Source: Ramlibacter monticola
GTDB taxonomy: Bacteria > Pseudomonadota > Gammaproteobacteria > Burkholderiales > Burkholderiaceae_C
Assembly (NCBI RefSeq): GCF_016722785.1
Contig: NZ_JAEQNE010000001.1
Span: forward strand, 372,001-436,000
Reading direction: 5' to 3'
Length of the DNA stretch: 64,000 nucleotides
Below, in pieces: positions 19,589 through 27,125 of this stretch. Within the stretch, counting starts at the first letter, position 1, and every line of letters starts with the position of its first letter. Made by a program: the position numbers and the translations under genes. Below the pieces are notes generated by a model, which saw nothing but the letters and a program-made list of their open reading frames with translations, did no database searches and had not been told where the DNA came from.

Positions 19589-21718
19589 ATGGTGCGTGCC
19601 TTCCGGCTGCAGCCTTCCGTCCTGGCCGTCCTCGCGGCCATCCACACCGGCGCCTTCGCCGAAACGACCCTGCGCGAGGTCGACGTGCACGCGCAGGCCG
19701 AACGCGCCGACGGGCCCGTCCAGGGCTACCGGGCCAATCGGTCGTCCACCTTCACCAAGACCGACACGCCGCTGAAGGAGGTTCCGGCCTCCATCACCGT
19801 GATCCCCGCCGACGTCATGAAGGACCAGGCGATGCAGAACATGGGCGACGTGCTGCGCTACGTGCCCGGCGCCACGCTGCACCAGGGCGAAGGCAACCGC
19901 GACCAGGTCGTGCTGCGCGGCAACAGCACCACGGCGGACTTCTACGTCGATGGCGTGCGCGACGACGCGCAGGTCTTCCGCGACCTGTACAACCTCGAAC
20001 GCGTCGAGGTCCTGAAGGGCCCCGGCGGCATGATCTTCGGCCGCGGCGGCTCCGGCGGCGTGGTCAACCGCGTCACCAAGAAGCCGGTGTTCGGCCGCGT
20101 CGCGGAGGCGAACCTCACGGCGGGCAGCTACGGCCAGGTGCGCGGCACCGTGGACCTGGGCAACAAGGCGAGCGACACCGTGGCGTGGCGGCTCAACGCA
20201 ATGGCCGAACACTCCAACAGCTTCCGCCACGACGTGGACCTGCGCCGCGCCGCCATCAACCCGGTGGTGACCGTCACGCCCGGCCCGGCCACCGCCGTGA
20301 CCTTCGGCTACGAGCACGCCGAGGACGAGCGCACCGCCGACCGCGGCATCCCCTCGCAGAACGGCCTGCCCTTCGCGACCGGCCGCGGCACCTTCTTCGG
20401 CAACGCGCAGCAGAGCAATGCCGTCAGCATGGTCGACGCCCTCACCGCGGTGCTGGACCAGGACCTGGGCGGCGGCGTCCAGCTGCGCAACAGCTTCCGC
20501 GCCGCCCGCTACGACAAGTTCTACCAGAACGTGTTCCCGGGCAGCGCCGTCAATGCGGCCGGCACGATGTCGATCAACGCGTACAACAACGCCAACGACC
20601 GCACCAACATCTTCAACCAGACCGACCTGACGACGAAGCTGAAGGCCGGCGGGATGGAGCACGCGATCCTGGCCGGCATGGAGCTGGGCCACCAGGACAG
20701 CCGCAGCGAGCGCCGCAGCGGCCTGTTCGGCAGCGCCGTGGGCAGCATCGGCGGCATCCCCGCCAGCAACCCCATCGCCACCGCCACCGGCTTCGACTTC
20801 CGCGGCACCGATGCCAACAACCGCGTGCGCTCGGACATCTTCGCGCTCTATGCGCAGGACCAGATCGCGCTCACGCCGCAGTGGAAGCTGCTGGCCGGCC
20901 TGCGCTACGACGTGTTCAAGGTCGACTTCGACGACCGCCGCACCACCGTGCCGCCGACCGACCTGGAGCGCACCGACCGCGAGTTCAGCCCGCGCCTGGG
21001 CGTGATCTGGACGCCCGACGCCCGCTCGACCTACTACGCCAGCTACAGCTACGCCTTCCTGCCCTCGGGCGAGCAACTGTCGCTGGCCACCGGCACGGTG
21101 GACCTGGAGCCGGAAAAGTCGACCAACTACGAGATCGGCGCGCGCTGGGACCTGCTGCCGGGCCTGACGCTGTCGGCCGCCCTGTTCCGCCTCGACAAGG
21201 ACGGCGTGCGCAGCAAGGACCCCGCGGGGAGCGGCCTGTTCATCAAGACCGGCCTGCAGCGCACGCAGGGCGTGGAGCTCGGCCTCGCCGGCGAGGTCAC
21301 GCCGCGCTGGCAGATGTACGGCGGCTACGCGCACCTGGACGCGAAGGTGGAGAAGGCGCTGAACACCGGCAGCGACCCGAACGCCGCCGCGATCCCGGCG
21401 GGCCGGCGTGTCGCGCTGGTGCCGCGCAACATGTTCTCGCTGTGGAACCGCTTCGACGCCGGCGCCGGCTGGGCCTTCGGCCTAGGCCTGGTGCACCAGG
21501 GCGAATCCTTCGCCGCGATCAGCAACGCGGTGACGCTGCCCTCGTTCTCGCGCGCCGACGGCGCGGTCTACTACACCTTCGCGGGCGGACGGACGCGCGT
21601 GGCGCTGAACCTGGAGAACCTGACGGACCGCAAGTACTTCCCGACGGCGGACGGGGACAACAACATCTCGGTCGGCGCGCCGCGAACCGCGCGCGTCACG
21701 CTGACGTCGACGTTCTGA
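19589..21718 (+). CDS. TonB-dependent siderophore receptor (Fiu/PiuA-like)
   Basis: Outer-membrane beta-barrel receptor of 709 residues. The ATG at 19589 gives a Sec signal peptide ending in 'LAAIHTGAFA|ETTL'. The plug domain covers about residues 50-160 ('PLKEVPASITVIPADVM', 'RGNSTTADFYVDGVRDDAQ', 'VEVLKGPGGMIFGRGGSGG'). The barrel ends with a C-terminal Phe in 'RVTLTSTF'. The plug sequence is closest in my recollection to catecholate siderophore receptors of the Fiu/PiuA type, but the ligand is not certain. A Fur box lies about 100 bases upstream. The stop abuts that of the convergent CBS gene. Confidence 0.9.
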   Translation: MVRAFRLQPSVLAVLAAIHTGAFAETTLREVDVHAQAERADGPVQGYRANRSSTFTKTDTPLKEVPASITVIPADVMKDQAMQNMGDVLRYVPGATLHQGEGNRDQVVLRGNSTTADFYVDGVRDDAQVFRDLYNLERVEVLKGPGGMIFGRGGSGGVVNRVTKKPVFGRVAEANLTAGSYGQVRGTVDLGNKASDTVAWRLNAMAEHSNSFRHDVDLRRAAINPVVTVTPGPATAVTFGYEHAEDERTADRGIPSQNGLPFATGRGTFFGNAQQSNAVSMVDALTAVLDQDLGGGVQLRNSFRAARYDKFYQNVFPGSAVNAAGTMSINAYNNANDRTNIFNQTDLTTKLKAGGMEHAILAGMELGHQDSRSERRSGLFGSAVGSIGGIPASNPIATATGFDFRGTDANNRVRSDIFALYAQDQIALTPQWKLLAGLRYDVFKVDFDDRRTTVPPTDLERTDREFSPRLGVIWTPDARSTYYASYSYAFLPSGEQLSLATGTVDLEPEKSTNYEIGARWDLLPGLTLSAALFRLDKDGVRSKDPAGSGLFIKTGLQRTQGVELGLAGEVTPRWQMYGGYAHLDAKVEKALNTGSDPNAAAIPAGRRVALVPRNMFSLWNRFDAGAGWAFGLGLVHQGESFAAISNAVTLPSFSRADGAVYYTFAGGRTRVALNLENLTDRKYFPTADGDNNISVGAPRTARVTLTSTF

Positions 21719-22159
21719 TCAGCCGAGCGCGTCGTTGACCTGTTCGTTGAACTCGGTCTGCGACAGCGCCGCGTCGACCTCGCGCGGCAGCGCGTCGCGC
21801 ACGGAGAACACGCCCATCACCTTGCGGTCGGGGCCGACGATGGGCAGGTGGCGGAAGCCGCGCTCGATCATCATGAGCACGGCGTCCGACACCTTGGTCT
21901 GCGGCGTGACGCACAGGGGGTTGGGCGTCATCACCTGGGCCAGCGTGGTCTGCTTGGGATCGAGCGCGCGCGCCAGCACGCGCGTGGTGAGGTCGCGCTC
22001 GGTCACGATGCCCAGCAACTTGTCCGGCGGGTCCATCACCAGCACGCTGCTGAAGTTCGCGCGCGTCATGGCGCAGGCGGCTTCCCACACGGTGGCGTGC
22101 GAAGACAGGCTCAGGATCACCCGCTTCGGGATGGACTGGAAGACGGTGCGTTCGGCCAT
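21719..22159 (-). CDS. CBS-domain pair protein
   Basis: A 146-residue stand-alone CBS pair. The two CBS motifs are about residues 13-70 ('ANFSSVLVMDPPDKLLGIVTERDL') and 80-132 ('RGFRHLPIVGPDRKVMGVFSVRD'). Such proteins bind adenosine nucleotides and act as energy sensors. It is the last gene of the leftward kor block, 55 bp after korB, with an AAGGGGG ribosome site. Its partner is unknown. Confidence 0.85.
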   Translation of the reverse strand: MAERTVFQSIPKRVILSLSSHATVWEAACAMTRANFSSVLVMDPPDKLLGIVTERDLTTRVLARALDPKQTTLAQVMTPNPLCVTPQTKVSDAVLMMIERGFRHLPIVGPDRKVMGVFSVRDALPREVDAALSQTEFNEQVNDALG

Positions 22160-22214
22160 GGCTACCCCCTTTCCCTTGTCAGAACTGGTCCCTCTTTGTA
22201 AAGGGAAGTCGGCG

Positions 22215-23270
22215 TCAGCGCAATGAGGCGTTGATCTTTTCCAGCACGGAAATGCCCGGACACAGCTGCGGCGCCTCCAGCGTGTTGAGCGGAAGGGCGG
22301 TCGTGTTCAGCGCCGTGTGCAGGTCGGTGGCCAGAGGGTCAACATACAGCAGGCCGGTGACAATTTCGCCGCGCACCTGGTGTTCCTGCATGAAGGCCAT
22401 CGCCCGGCGCCGGTCGGTCGGGTCGTACTCCCGGTGCAGGCTGCGCAGCCGCAGCAGGGTGCCGTCGTGCTGGCGCACGTCCACCACCTCGCCGGGGCCC
22501 GGCTCCGCGGTGATCTCCGAGGCCGGTGTGATGAAGTCGATGCGGCTCACCGCCTCGTTGTGCTCGCGCACGTAGTCGTAGCTCTTCGTGCTGCCCGGGT
22601 GGTTGTTGAAGGCCACGCAGGGGCTGATCACGTCGATGAAGGCTGCACCGCCATGGCTCATGGCGCCCTTGATCAGCGGCACCAGCTGCGCCTTGTTGCC
22701 CGAGAAGCCGCGCGCCACGTAGGTCGCGCCCAGCTGCAGCGCCATGCCGACCAGGTCCACGGGGCTGTCGCTGTTGACCGAGCCCTTCTTGCTCTTCGAG
22801 CCCGCGTCGGCGGTGGCGGAGAACTGCCCCTTGGTGAGGCCGTAGACGCCGTTGTTCTCGACGATGTAGGCCATGCGCACGCCGCGCCGCATGGCGTGGG
22901 CGAACTGGCCCAGGCCGATCGAGGCCGAGTCGCCGTCGCCCGAGACGCCGAGGTACAGCAGTTCGCGGTTGGCGAGGTTGGCACCGGTCAGTACCGAGGG
23001 CATGCGACCGTGCACCGTGTTGAAGCCGTGCGAGGCGCCGAGGAAGTAGTCGGGCGTCTTGGAACTGCAGCCGATGCCGGACAGCTTGGCCACGCGGTGC
23101 GGCTCGATGTCCAGCTCCCAGCAGGCCTGGATGATCGCGGCCGAGATCGAGTCGTGGCCGCAGCCGGCGCACAGCGTCGAGATCTTGCCCTCGTAGTCGC
23201 GGCGCGTGTAGCCGACGCGGTTCTTCTCCAGCGTCGGGTGGTGCAGCGGCGGCTTGGCGATATAGGTCAT
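22215..23270 (-). CDS. korB: 2-oxoacid:ferredoxin oxidoreductase beta subunit
   Basis: A 351-residue TPP-binding subunit. The Fe-S/CXXC segment is 'LCAGCGHDSISAAII', and the TPP motif runs from 'GVSGDGDSASIGLGQF' to 'VENNGVYGLTKGQFSA'. With KorA it oxidatively decarboxylates a 2-oxoacid (2-oxoglutarate is the usual substrate) to the CoA thioester and reduces ferredoxin. The ATG overlaps the korA stop (ATGA). The Kor assignment over pyruvate or branched-chain enzymes is by subunit layout and neighbours. Confidence 0.88.
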   Translation of the reverse strand: MTYIAKPPLHHPTLEKNRVGYTRRDYEGKISTLCAGCGHDSISAAIIQACWELDIEPHRVAKLSGIGCSSKTPDYFLGASHGFNTVHGRMPSVLTGANLANRELLYLGVSGDGDSASIGLGQFAHAMRRGVRMAYIVENNGVYGLTKGQFSATADAGSKSKKGSVNSDSPVDLVGMALQLGATYVARGFSGNKAQLVPLIKGAMSHGGAAFIDVISPCVAFNNHPGSTKSYDYVREHNEAVSRIDFITPASEITAEPGPGEVVDVRQHDGTLLRLRSLHREYDPTDRRRAMAFMQEHQVRGEIVTGLLYVDPLATDLHTALNTTALPLNTLEAPQLCPGISVLEKINASLR

Positions 23271-25090
23271 GCCACGTTCTCCTTCTGTTCCTGCACGTGC
23301 GCGGTGATGGCCTGGGTGATGAAGCGGGCGGTGATGGGCGTGCCGTCGTAGTGCAGCACCTTCACCAGCCGGGCGGGGTCGACCTCGAGCTCGTTGACCA
23401 GCAGCGAGCGCAGCTGGGCGTCGCGGTTCTGTTCAACGACGAACACCTTCTCGTGGCCCGCGATGAAGTCGGAGACGCTGTCCGGGAAGGGGAAGGCCCG
23501 CAGGCGCATGGCATCGAGCTCGAGGCCCTGCTCCGCCAGCACCTCCAGCGCCTCCAGCATCGCCGGGCTGGTGGAGCCGTAGTAGATGACGCCCAGCGGC
23601 GCCTTGCGCGCCGCGCGCCGGATCACCGGCTGCGGCACCAGCGTGGCGGCCGTGCGGAACTTCGTCAGCAGGCGCTCCATGTTGTAGACGTAGTCCGCGC
23701 CGCGCTCCGAGTAGCGCGCGTAGGCGTCACGCGTGGTGCCCCGGGTGAAGTAGGAGCCCTTGGTCGGGTGCGTGCCGGGCAGCGTGCGCCACGGGATGCC
23801 GTCGCCGTCCACGTCCTTGTAGCGGCCGAAGTCCTTGCCGGCTTCCAGCTCCTCGTGGGTCATGACCTTGCCCCGGTCGTACGCCTGGCCTTCCTGCCAA
23901 TCGAAGGGATTGCACAGGCGCTGGTTCATGCCGATGTCGAGGTCGGTCATCACGAACACGGGCGTCTGCAGGCGTTCCGCCAGGTCCAGTGCCTTGGCCG
24001 TGTGCTCGAAGCACTCGTGCGGGTCTTCCGGGAACAGCAGCACGTGCTTGGTGTCGCCGTGCGAGGCGTAGGCGCAGGCCAGCACGTCGGCCTGCTGCGT
24101 ACGCGTGGGCATGCCCGTGGAGGGCCCGCCGCGCTGCACGTTGACGATGGTCACCGGGATCTCGGCGAACTGCGCCAGGCCGATGAACTCGGTCATCAGC
24201 GACACGCCCGGGCCCGAGGTGGCCGTCCAGGCGCGCGCGCCGTTCCAGCCGGCGCCCACCACCATCCCGATGGAGGCGAGCTCGTCCTCCGCCTGAACCA
24301 CGGCGTAGCGGTTCTGGCCCGTGTCCGGGTCGACGCGCATCTTGCTGCAGTACTTCTGGAAGGCCTCGGCCACCGAGGACGAGGGCGTGATCGGGTACCA
24401 GGCCATGACGGTAGCGCCGCCGTAGACGGCGCCCAGCGCGCAGGCGCTGTTGCCGTCGACGAAGATGCGCTTGCCCACCCGGTCGGCGCGGCGCACGCGC
24501 AGGCCCAGCGGGTACTGCAGGTGCTCCTGCGCGAACTCGCGGCCCAGGTGCAGCGCCTGCACGTTGGACGACAGCAGCTTCTCCTTGCCGCGGTACTGCT
24601 CTCCGAACAGCTTCTCGATCTCCTTCGCCTCGATCTCCAGCAGGACCGACAGCGCGCCGACGTAGACGATGTTCTTGAACAGCTGGCGCTGGCGCGGGTC
24701 GTCGTAGACGGCGTTGCAGATCTCCGTGAGCGGCATGCCGATCACGTGCACGTCGTCGCGGAACTTCGAAGGCGGCAGCGGCCGCGTGTTGTCGTAGAAC
24801 AGGTAGCCGCCGGGCGAGAGCTCGGCCACGTCGCCGTCCCAGGTCTGCGGGTTCATGGCGACCATCATGTCGACGCCGCCGCGCCGGCCCAGCCAGCCCT
24901 TCTCGCTCACCCGCACCTCGTACCACGTGGGCAGGCCCTGGATGTTGCTGGGGAAGATGTTGCGCGGGCTGACCGGCACGCCCATGCGCATGATCGACTT
25001 GGCGAACAGCTCGTTGGCCGAGGCCGAACCCGAGCCGTTCACGTTCGCGAACTTGACGACGAAGTCGTTGACGGCTTCGATGCGAGTCAT
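23267..25090 (-). CDS. korA: 2-oxoacid:ferredoxin oxidoreductase alpha subunit (gamma-alpha fusion)
   Basis: A 607-residue fusion. The gamma domain is first ('VKFANVNGSGSASANELFAKSIMRMG', about residues 12-190). The alpha pyrimidine-binding domain follows from about residue 215 ('GNSACALGAVYGGATVMAWYPITPSSS', 'TSGPGVSLMTEFIGLAQFAEIPVTIVNVQRGGPSTG'). A strong GGAGG ribosome site precedes the ATG. It is coupled to korB by a 4-bp overlap and follows korC after a 94-bp spacer carrying a strong hairpin. Confidence 0.9.
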   Translation of the reverse strand: MTRIEAVNDFVVKFANVNGSGSASANELFAKSIMRMGVPVSPRNIFPSNIQGLPTWYEVRVSEKGWLGRRGGVDMMVAMNPQTWDGDVAELSPGGYLFYDNTRPLPPSKFRDDVHVIGMPLTEICNAVYDDPRQRQLFKNIVYVGALSVLLEIEAKEIEKLFGEQYRGKEKLLSSNVQALHLGREFAQEHLQYPLGLRVRRADRVGKRIFVDGNSACALGAVYGGATVMAWYPITPSSSVAEAFQKYCSKMRVDPDTGQNRYAVVQAEDELASIGMVVGAGWNGARAWTATSGPGVSLMTEFIGLAQFAEIPVTIVNVQRGGPSTGMPTRTQQADVLACAYASHGDTKHVLLFPEDPHECFEHTAKALDLAERLQTPVFVMTDLDIGMNQRLCNPFDWQEGQAYDRGKVMTHEELEAGKDFGRYKDVDGDGIPWRTLPGTHPTKGSYFTRGTTRDAYARYSERGADYVYNMERLLTKFRTAATLVPQPVIRRAARKAPLGVIYYGSTSPAMLEALEVLAEQGLELDAMRLRAFPFPDSVSDFIAGHEKVFVVEQNRDAQLRSLLVNELEVDPARLVKVLHYDGTPITARFITQAITAHVQEQKENVA

Positions 25091-25134
25091 TTGGAATCCT
25101 CCCCCAGACTTGTCCGCTGCGCGGCCCGCGCCTC

Positions 25135-25175
25135 CCCCCTCCGCAAGCGGAGGGGGCCCGCGCCTTCGGGCGGCC
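25135..25175. repeat. Strong double hairpin in the korC-korA spacer
   Basis: A 10-bp perfect inverted repeat (CCCCCTCCGC/GCGGAGGGGG, arms 25135-25144 and 25147-25156) is followed by a CGCC-TTCG-GGCG mini-hairpin. There is no T-run, so it is not an intrinsic terminator. It may stabilise or process the kor transcript or be a dispersed element like that at 8625-8668. Confidence 0.45.
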
Positions 25176-25184
25176 GTGCGGCAC

Positions 25185-27008
25185 TCATGCCGCCACCTCC
25201 TCGTGCTGCACCGCCGGCCGGCTCCCGGCCAGCGCGCTCTTGAACATGTACTTCTGCATGTCCCAGGCGCCCGTCGGGCAGCGCTCGGCGCAGAGCCCGC
25301 AGTGCAGGCAGACGTCCTCGTCCTTCACCATCAGCCGTCCCGTCTTGAGGCGGTCGGACACGTACAGGTCCTGCGCCAGGTTGAGCGCCGGCGCCTTCAG
25401 CCGCTGGCGCAGGTCGCCCTCCTCGCCGTCGGGCGTGAAGGTGATGCAGTCCATCGGGCAGATGTCCACGCAGGCATCGCACTCGATGCAGGTGCTCTGG
25501 TTGAACACCGTCTGCACGTCGCAGTTGAGGCAGCGCTGCGCCTCCTTGAACGCCGTCTTGGCGTCGAAGCCCAGCTCCACCTCCACCCGGATGCTGGCCA
25601 GCGCCTTCTCGGCCTGCGCCCATGGCACCTTGAAGCGGGCGTCGAGCGAGGTGGCGTTGTCGTAGCTCCACTCGTGGATGCCCATCTTCTGCGACATCAG
25701 GTTGGTCATCGGCGCGGGGCGCACCCGCGGGTCCAGCCCGTTGAGCAGCAGGTCGATCGACACCGCCGCCTCGTGGCCGTGCGCCACGGCGGTGATGATG
25801 TTCTTGGGCCCCAGGGCGGCATCGCCGCCGAAGAAGACAGTCGGCACGGTGGACTGGAAAGTCACCTTGTTCAGCACCGGCAGGCCCCACTTGTCGAACT
25901 CGAGGCCGCAGTCGCGCTCGATCCAGGGGAAGGCGTTCTCCTGCCCCACCGCGACCAGCACCTCGTCGCAGGCGAAGAAGGCGTGCGGCTCGCCGGTGGG
26001 GATCAGGGTGCGCCGGCCCTTGGCGTCGTATTCGGCGCGCACGATCTCGAACAGCATGCCCGTGAGGCGGCCGTTCTCGTGCACGAAAGACACCGGCACA
26101 TGCATGTTGATGATGGGGATGCCCTCGTGCATGGCATCTTCCTTCTCCCACGGCGAGGCCTTCATCTCCTCGAAGCCGCTGCGCACGATGACCTTGACGT
26201 CGGTGCCACCGAGACGGCGGGCGGAACGGCAGCAGTCCATGGCCGTGTTGCCGCCGCCCAGCACGATGACCCGCTTGCCCACGCTCGTCACGTGGCCGAA
26301 GGACACCGAGGCCAGCCAGTCGATGCCGATGTGGATGTGGCTCGCCGCTTCCTTGCGGCCGGGGATGTCGAGGTCGCGCCCGCGCGGGGCGCCGCAACCG
26401 ACGAAGATCGCGTCGTAGCCCTGCCCCATCAGCGCCTTCATGGAGTCGATGCGCTGGCCGCCGACGAAGCGCGCGCCGAGTTCGAGCACGTAGCCCATCT
26501 CCTCGTCGATCACCGATTCGGGCAGGCGGAAGCGCGGGATCTGCGTACGCATGAAGCCGCCCGGCTTGGGCTCGCCGTCGAACACGGTCACTTCATAGCC
26601 GAGCGGCGCCAGGTCGCGCGCGACGGTGAGCGACGCGGGACCCGCGCCCACGCAGGCGATGCGCTTGCCGTTGCGCCGGGCCGCCGGCTGCGGCATGCGG
26701 CGCCGTACGTCCTCCTTCAGGTCGGCGGCGACACGCTTGAGGCGGCAGATCGCGACCGGTTCGGGATCGCCGGCGTTGCTCTCTTCCACCCGGCCGCGGC
26801 GGCAGGCCGGCTCGCAGGGACGGTCGCAGGTGCGGCCGAGGATGCCCGGGAAGACGTTGGACACCCAGTTGATCATGTAAGCGTCGCCGTAGCGGCCCTG
26901 CGCGATCAGCCTGATGTATTCGGGGACGGGGGTGTGCGCGGGGCAGGCCCACTGGCAATCCACCACCTTGTGGAAATACGCCGGGTTGGCGATGTTGGTC
27001 GGTTGCAA
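25185..27008 (-). CDS. korC: KorC-like FAD/NAD(P) oxidoreductase with ferredoxin domains
   Basis: A 607-residue electron-transfer subunit built like the small subunit of glutamate synthase plus ferredoxin modules. The N-terminal Fe-S cysteines are 'DCQWACPAHTPVPEYI' and 'TCDRPCEPACRRG'. The first dinucleotide fold is 'IACVGAGPASLTVARDLAP' (about residues 115-133) and the second 'VIVLGGGNTAMDCCRSARRLG' (about 247-267). Two C-terminal [4Fe-4S] motifs are 'CIECDACVDICPMDC' and 'CLHCGLCAERCPTGAW'. Thauera-type KorABC has a similar third subunit that links the oxidoreductase to NADP. It is the first gene of the kor block. Confidence 0.85.
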   Translation of the reverse strand: MQPTNIANPAYFHKVVDCQWACPAHTPVPEYIRLIAQGRYGDAYMINWVSNVFPGILGRTCDRPCEPACRRGRVEESNAGDPEPVAICRLKRVAADLKEDVRRRMPQPAARRNGKRIACVGAGPASLTVARDLAPLGYEVTVFDGEPKPGGFMRTQIPRFRLPESVIDEEMGYVLELGARFVGGQRIDSMKALMGQGYDAIFVGCGAPRGRDLDIPGRKEAASHIHIGIDWLASVSFGHVTSVGKRVIVLGGGNTAMDCCRSARRLGGTDVKVIVRSGFEEMKASPWEKEDAMHEGIPIINMHVPVSFVHENGRLTGMLFEIVRAEYDAKGRRTLIPTGEPHAFFACDEVLVAVGQENAFPWIERDCGLEFDKWGLPVLNKVTFQSTVPTVFFGGDAALGPKNIITAVAHGHEAAVSIDLLLNGLDPRVRPAPMTNLMSQKMGIHEWSYDNATSLDARFKVPWAQAEKALASIRVEVELGFDAKTAFKEAQRCLNCDVQTVFNQSTCIECDACVDICPMDCITFTPDGEEGDLRQRLKAPALNLAQDLYVSDRLKTGRLMVKDEDVCLHCGLCAERCPTGAWDMQKYMFKSALAGSRPAVQHEEVAA

Positions 27009-27080
27009 GAACCCTCCTGGACTGCACGGCCCGGCATGCGGGCCTCTTTCAGTCTACGCCGCTCGTGCGTAAACCGGCTC

Positions 27081-27100
27081 TCCGTGGATTCCACTACGGA
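27081..27100. promoter_or_regulatory. Inverted repeat upstream of korC (possible operator)
   Basis: TCCGTGGATTCCACTACGGA contains nested inverted repeats (TCCGT/ACGGA and GTGG/CCAC). It sits about 75 bases before the korC start in the 117-bp spacer behind the GGDEF-EAL gene. It may be a regulator site for the kor operon; no -10/-35 pair could be assigned with confidence. Confidence 0.3.
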
Positions 27101-27125
27101 CAGGAGGGTCGCCTGTTGACCTTGC

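Noticed and set aside
22215..25090. Pyruvate:ferredoxin oxidoreductase
   Set aside because: The two-subunit gamma-alpha fusion plus beta layout with a GltD-like third subunit fits Kor-type enzymes better than single-chain pyruvate enzymes, although substrate remains unproven.
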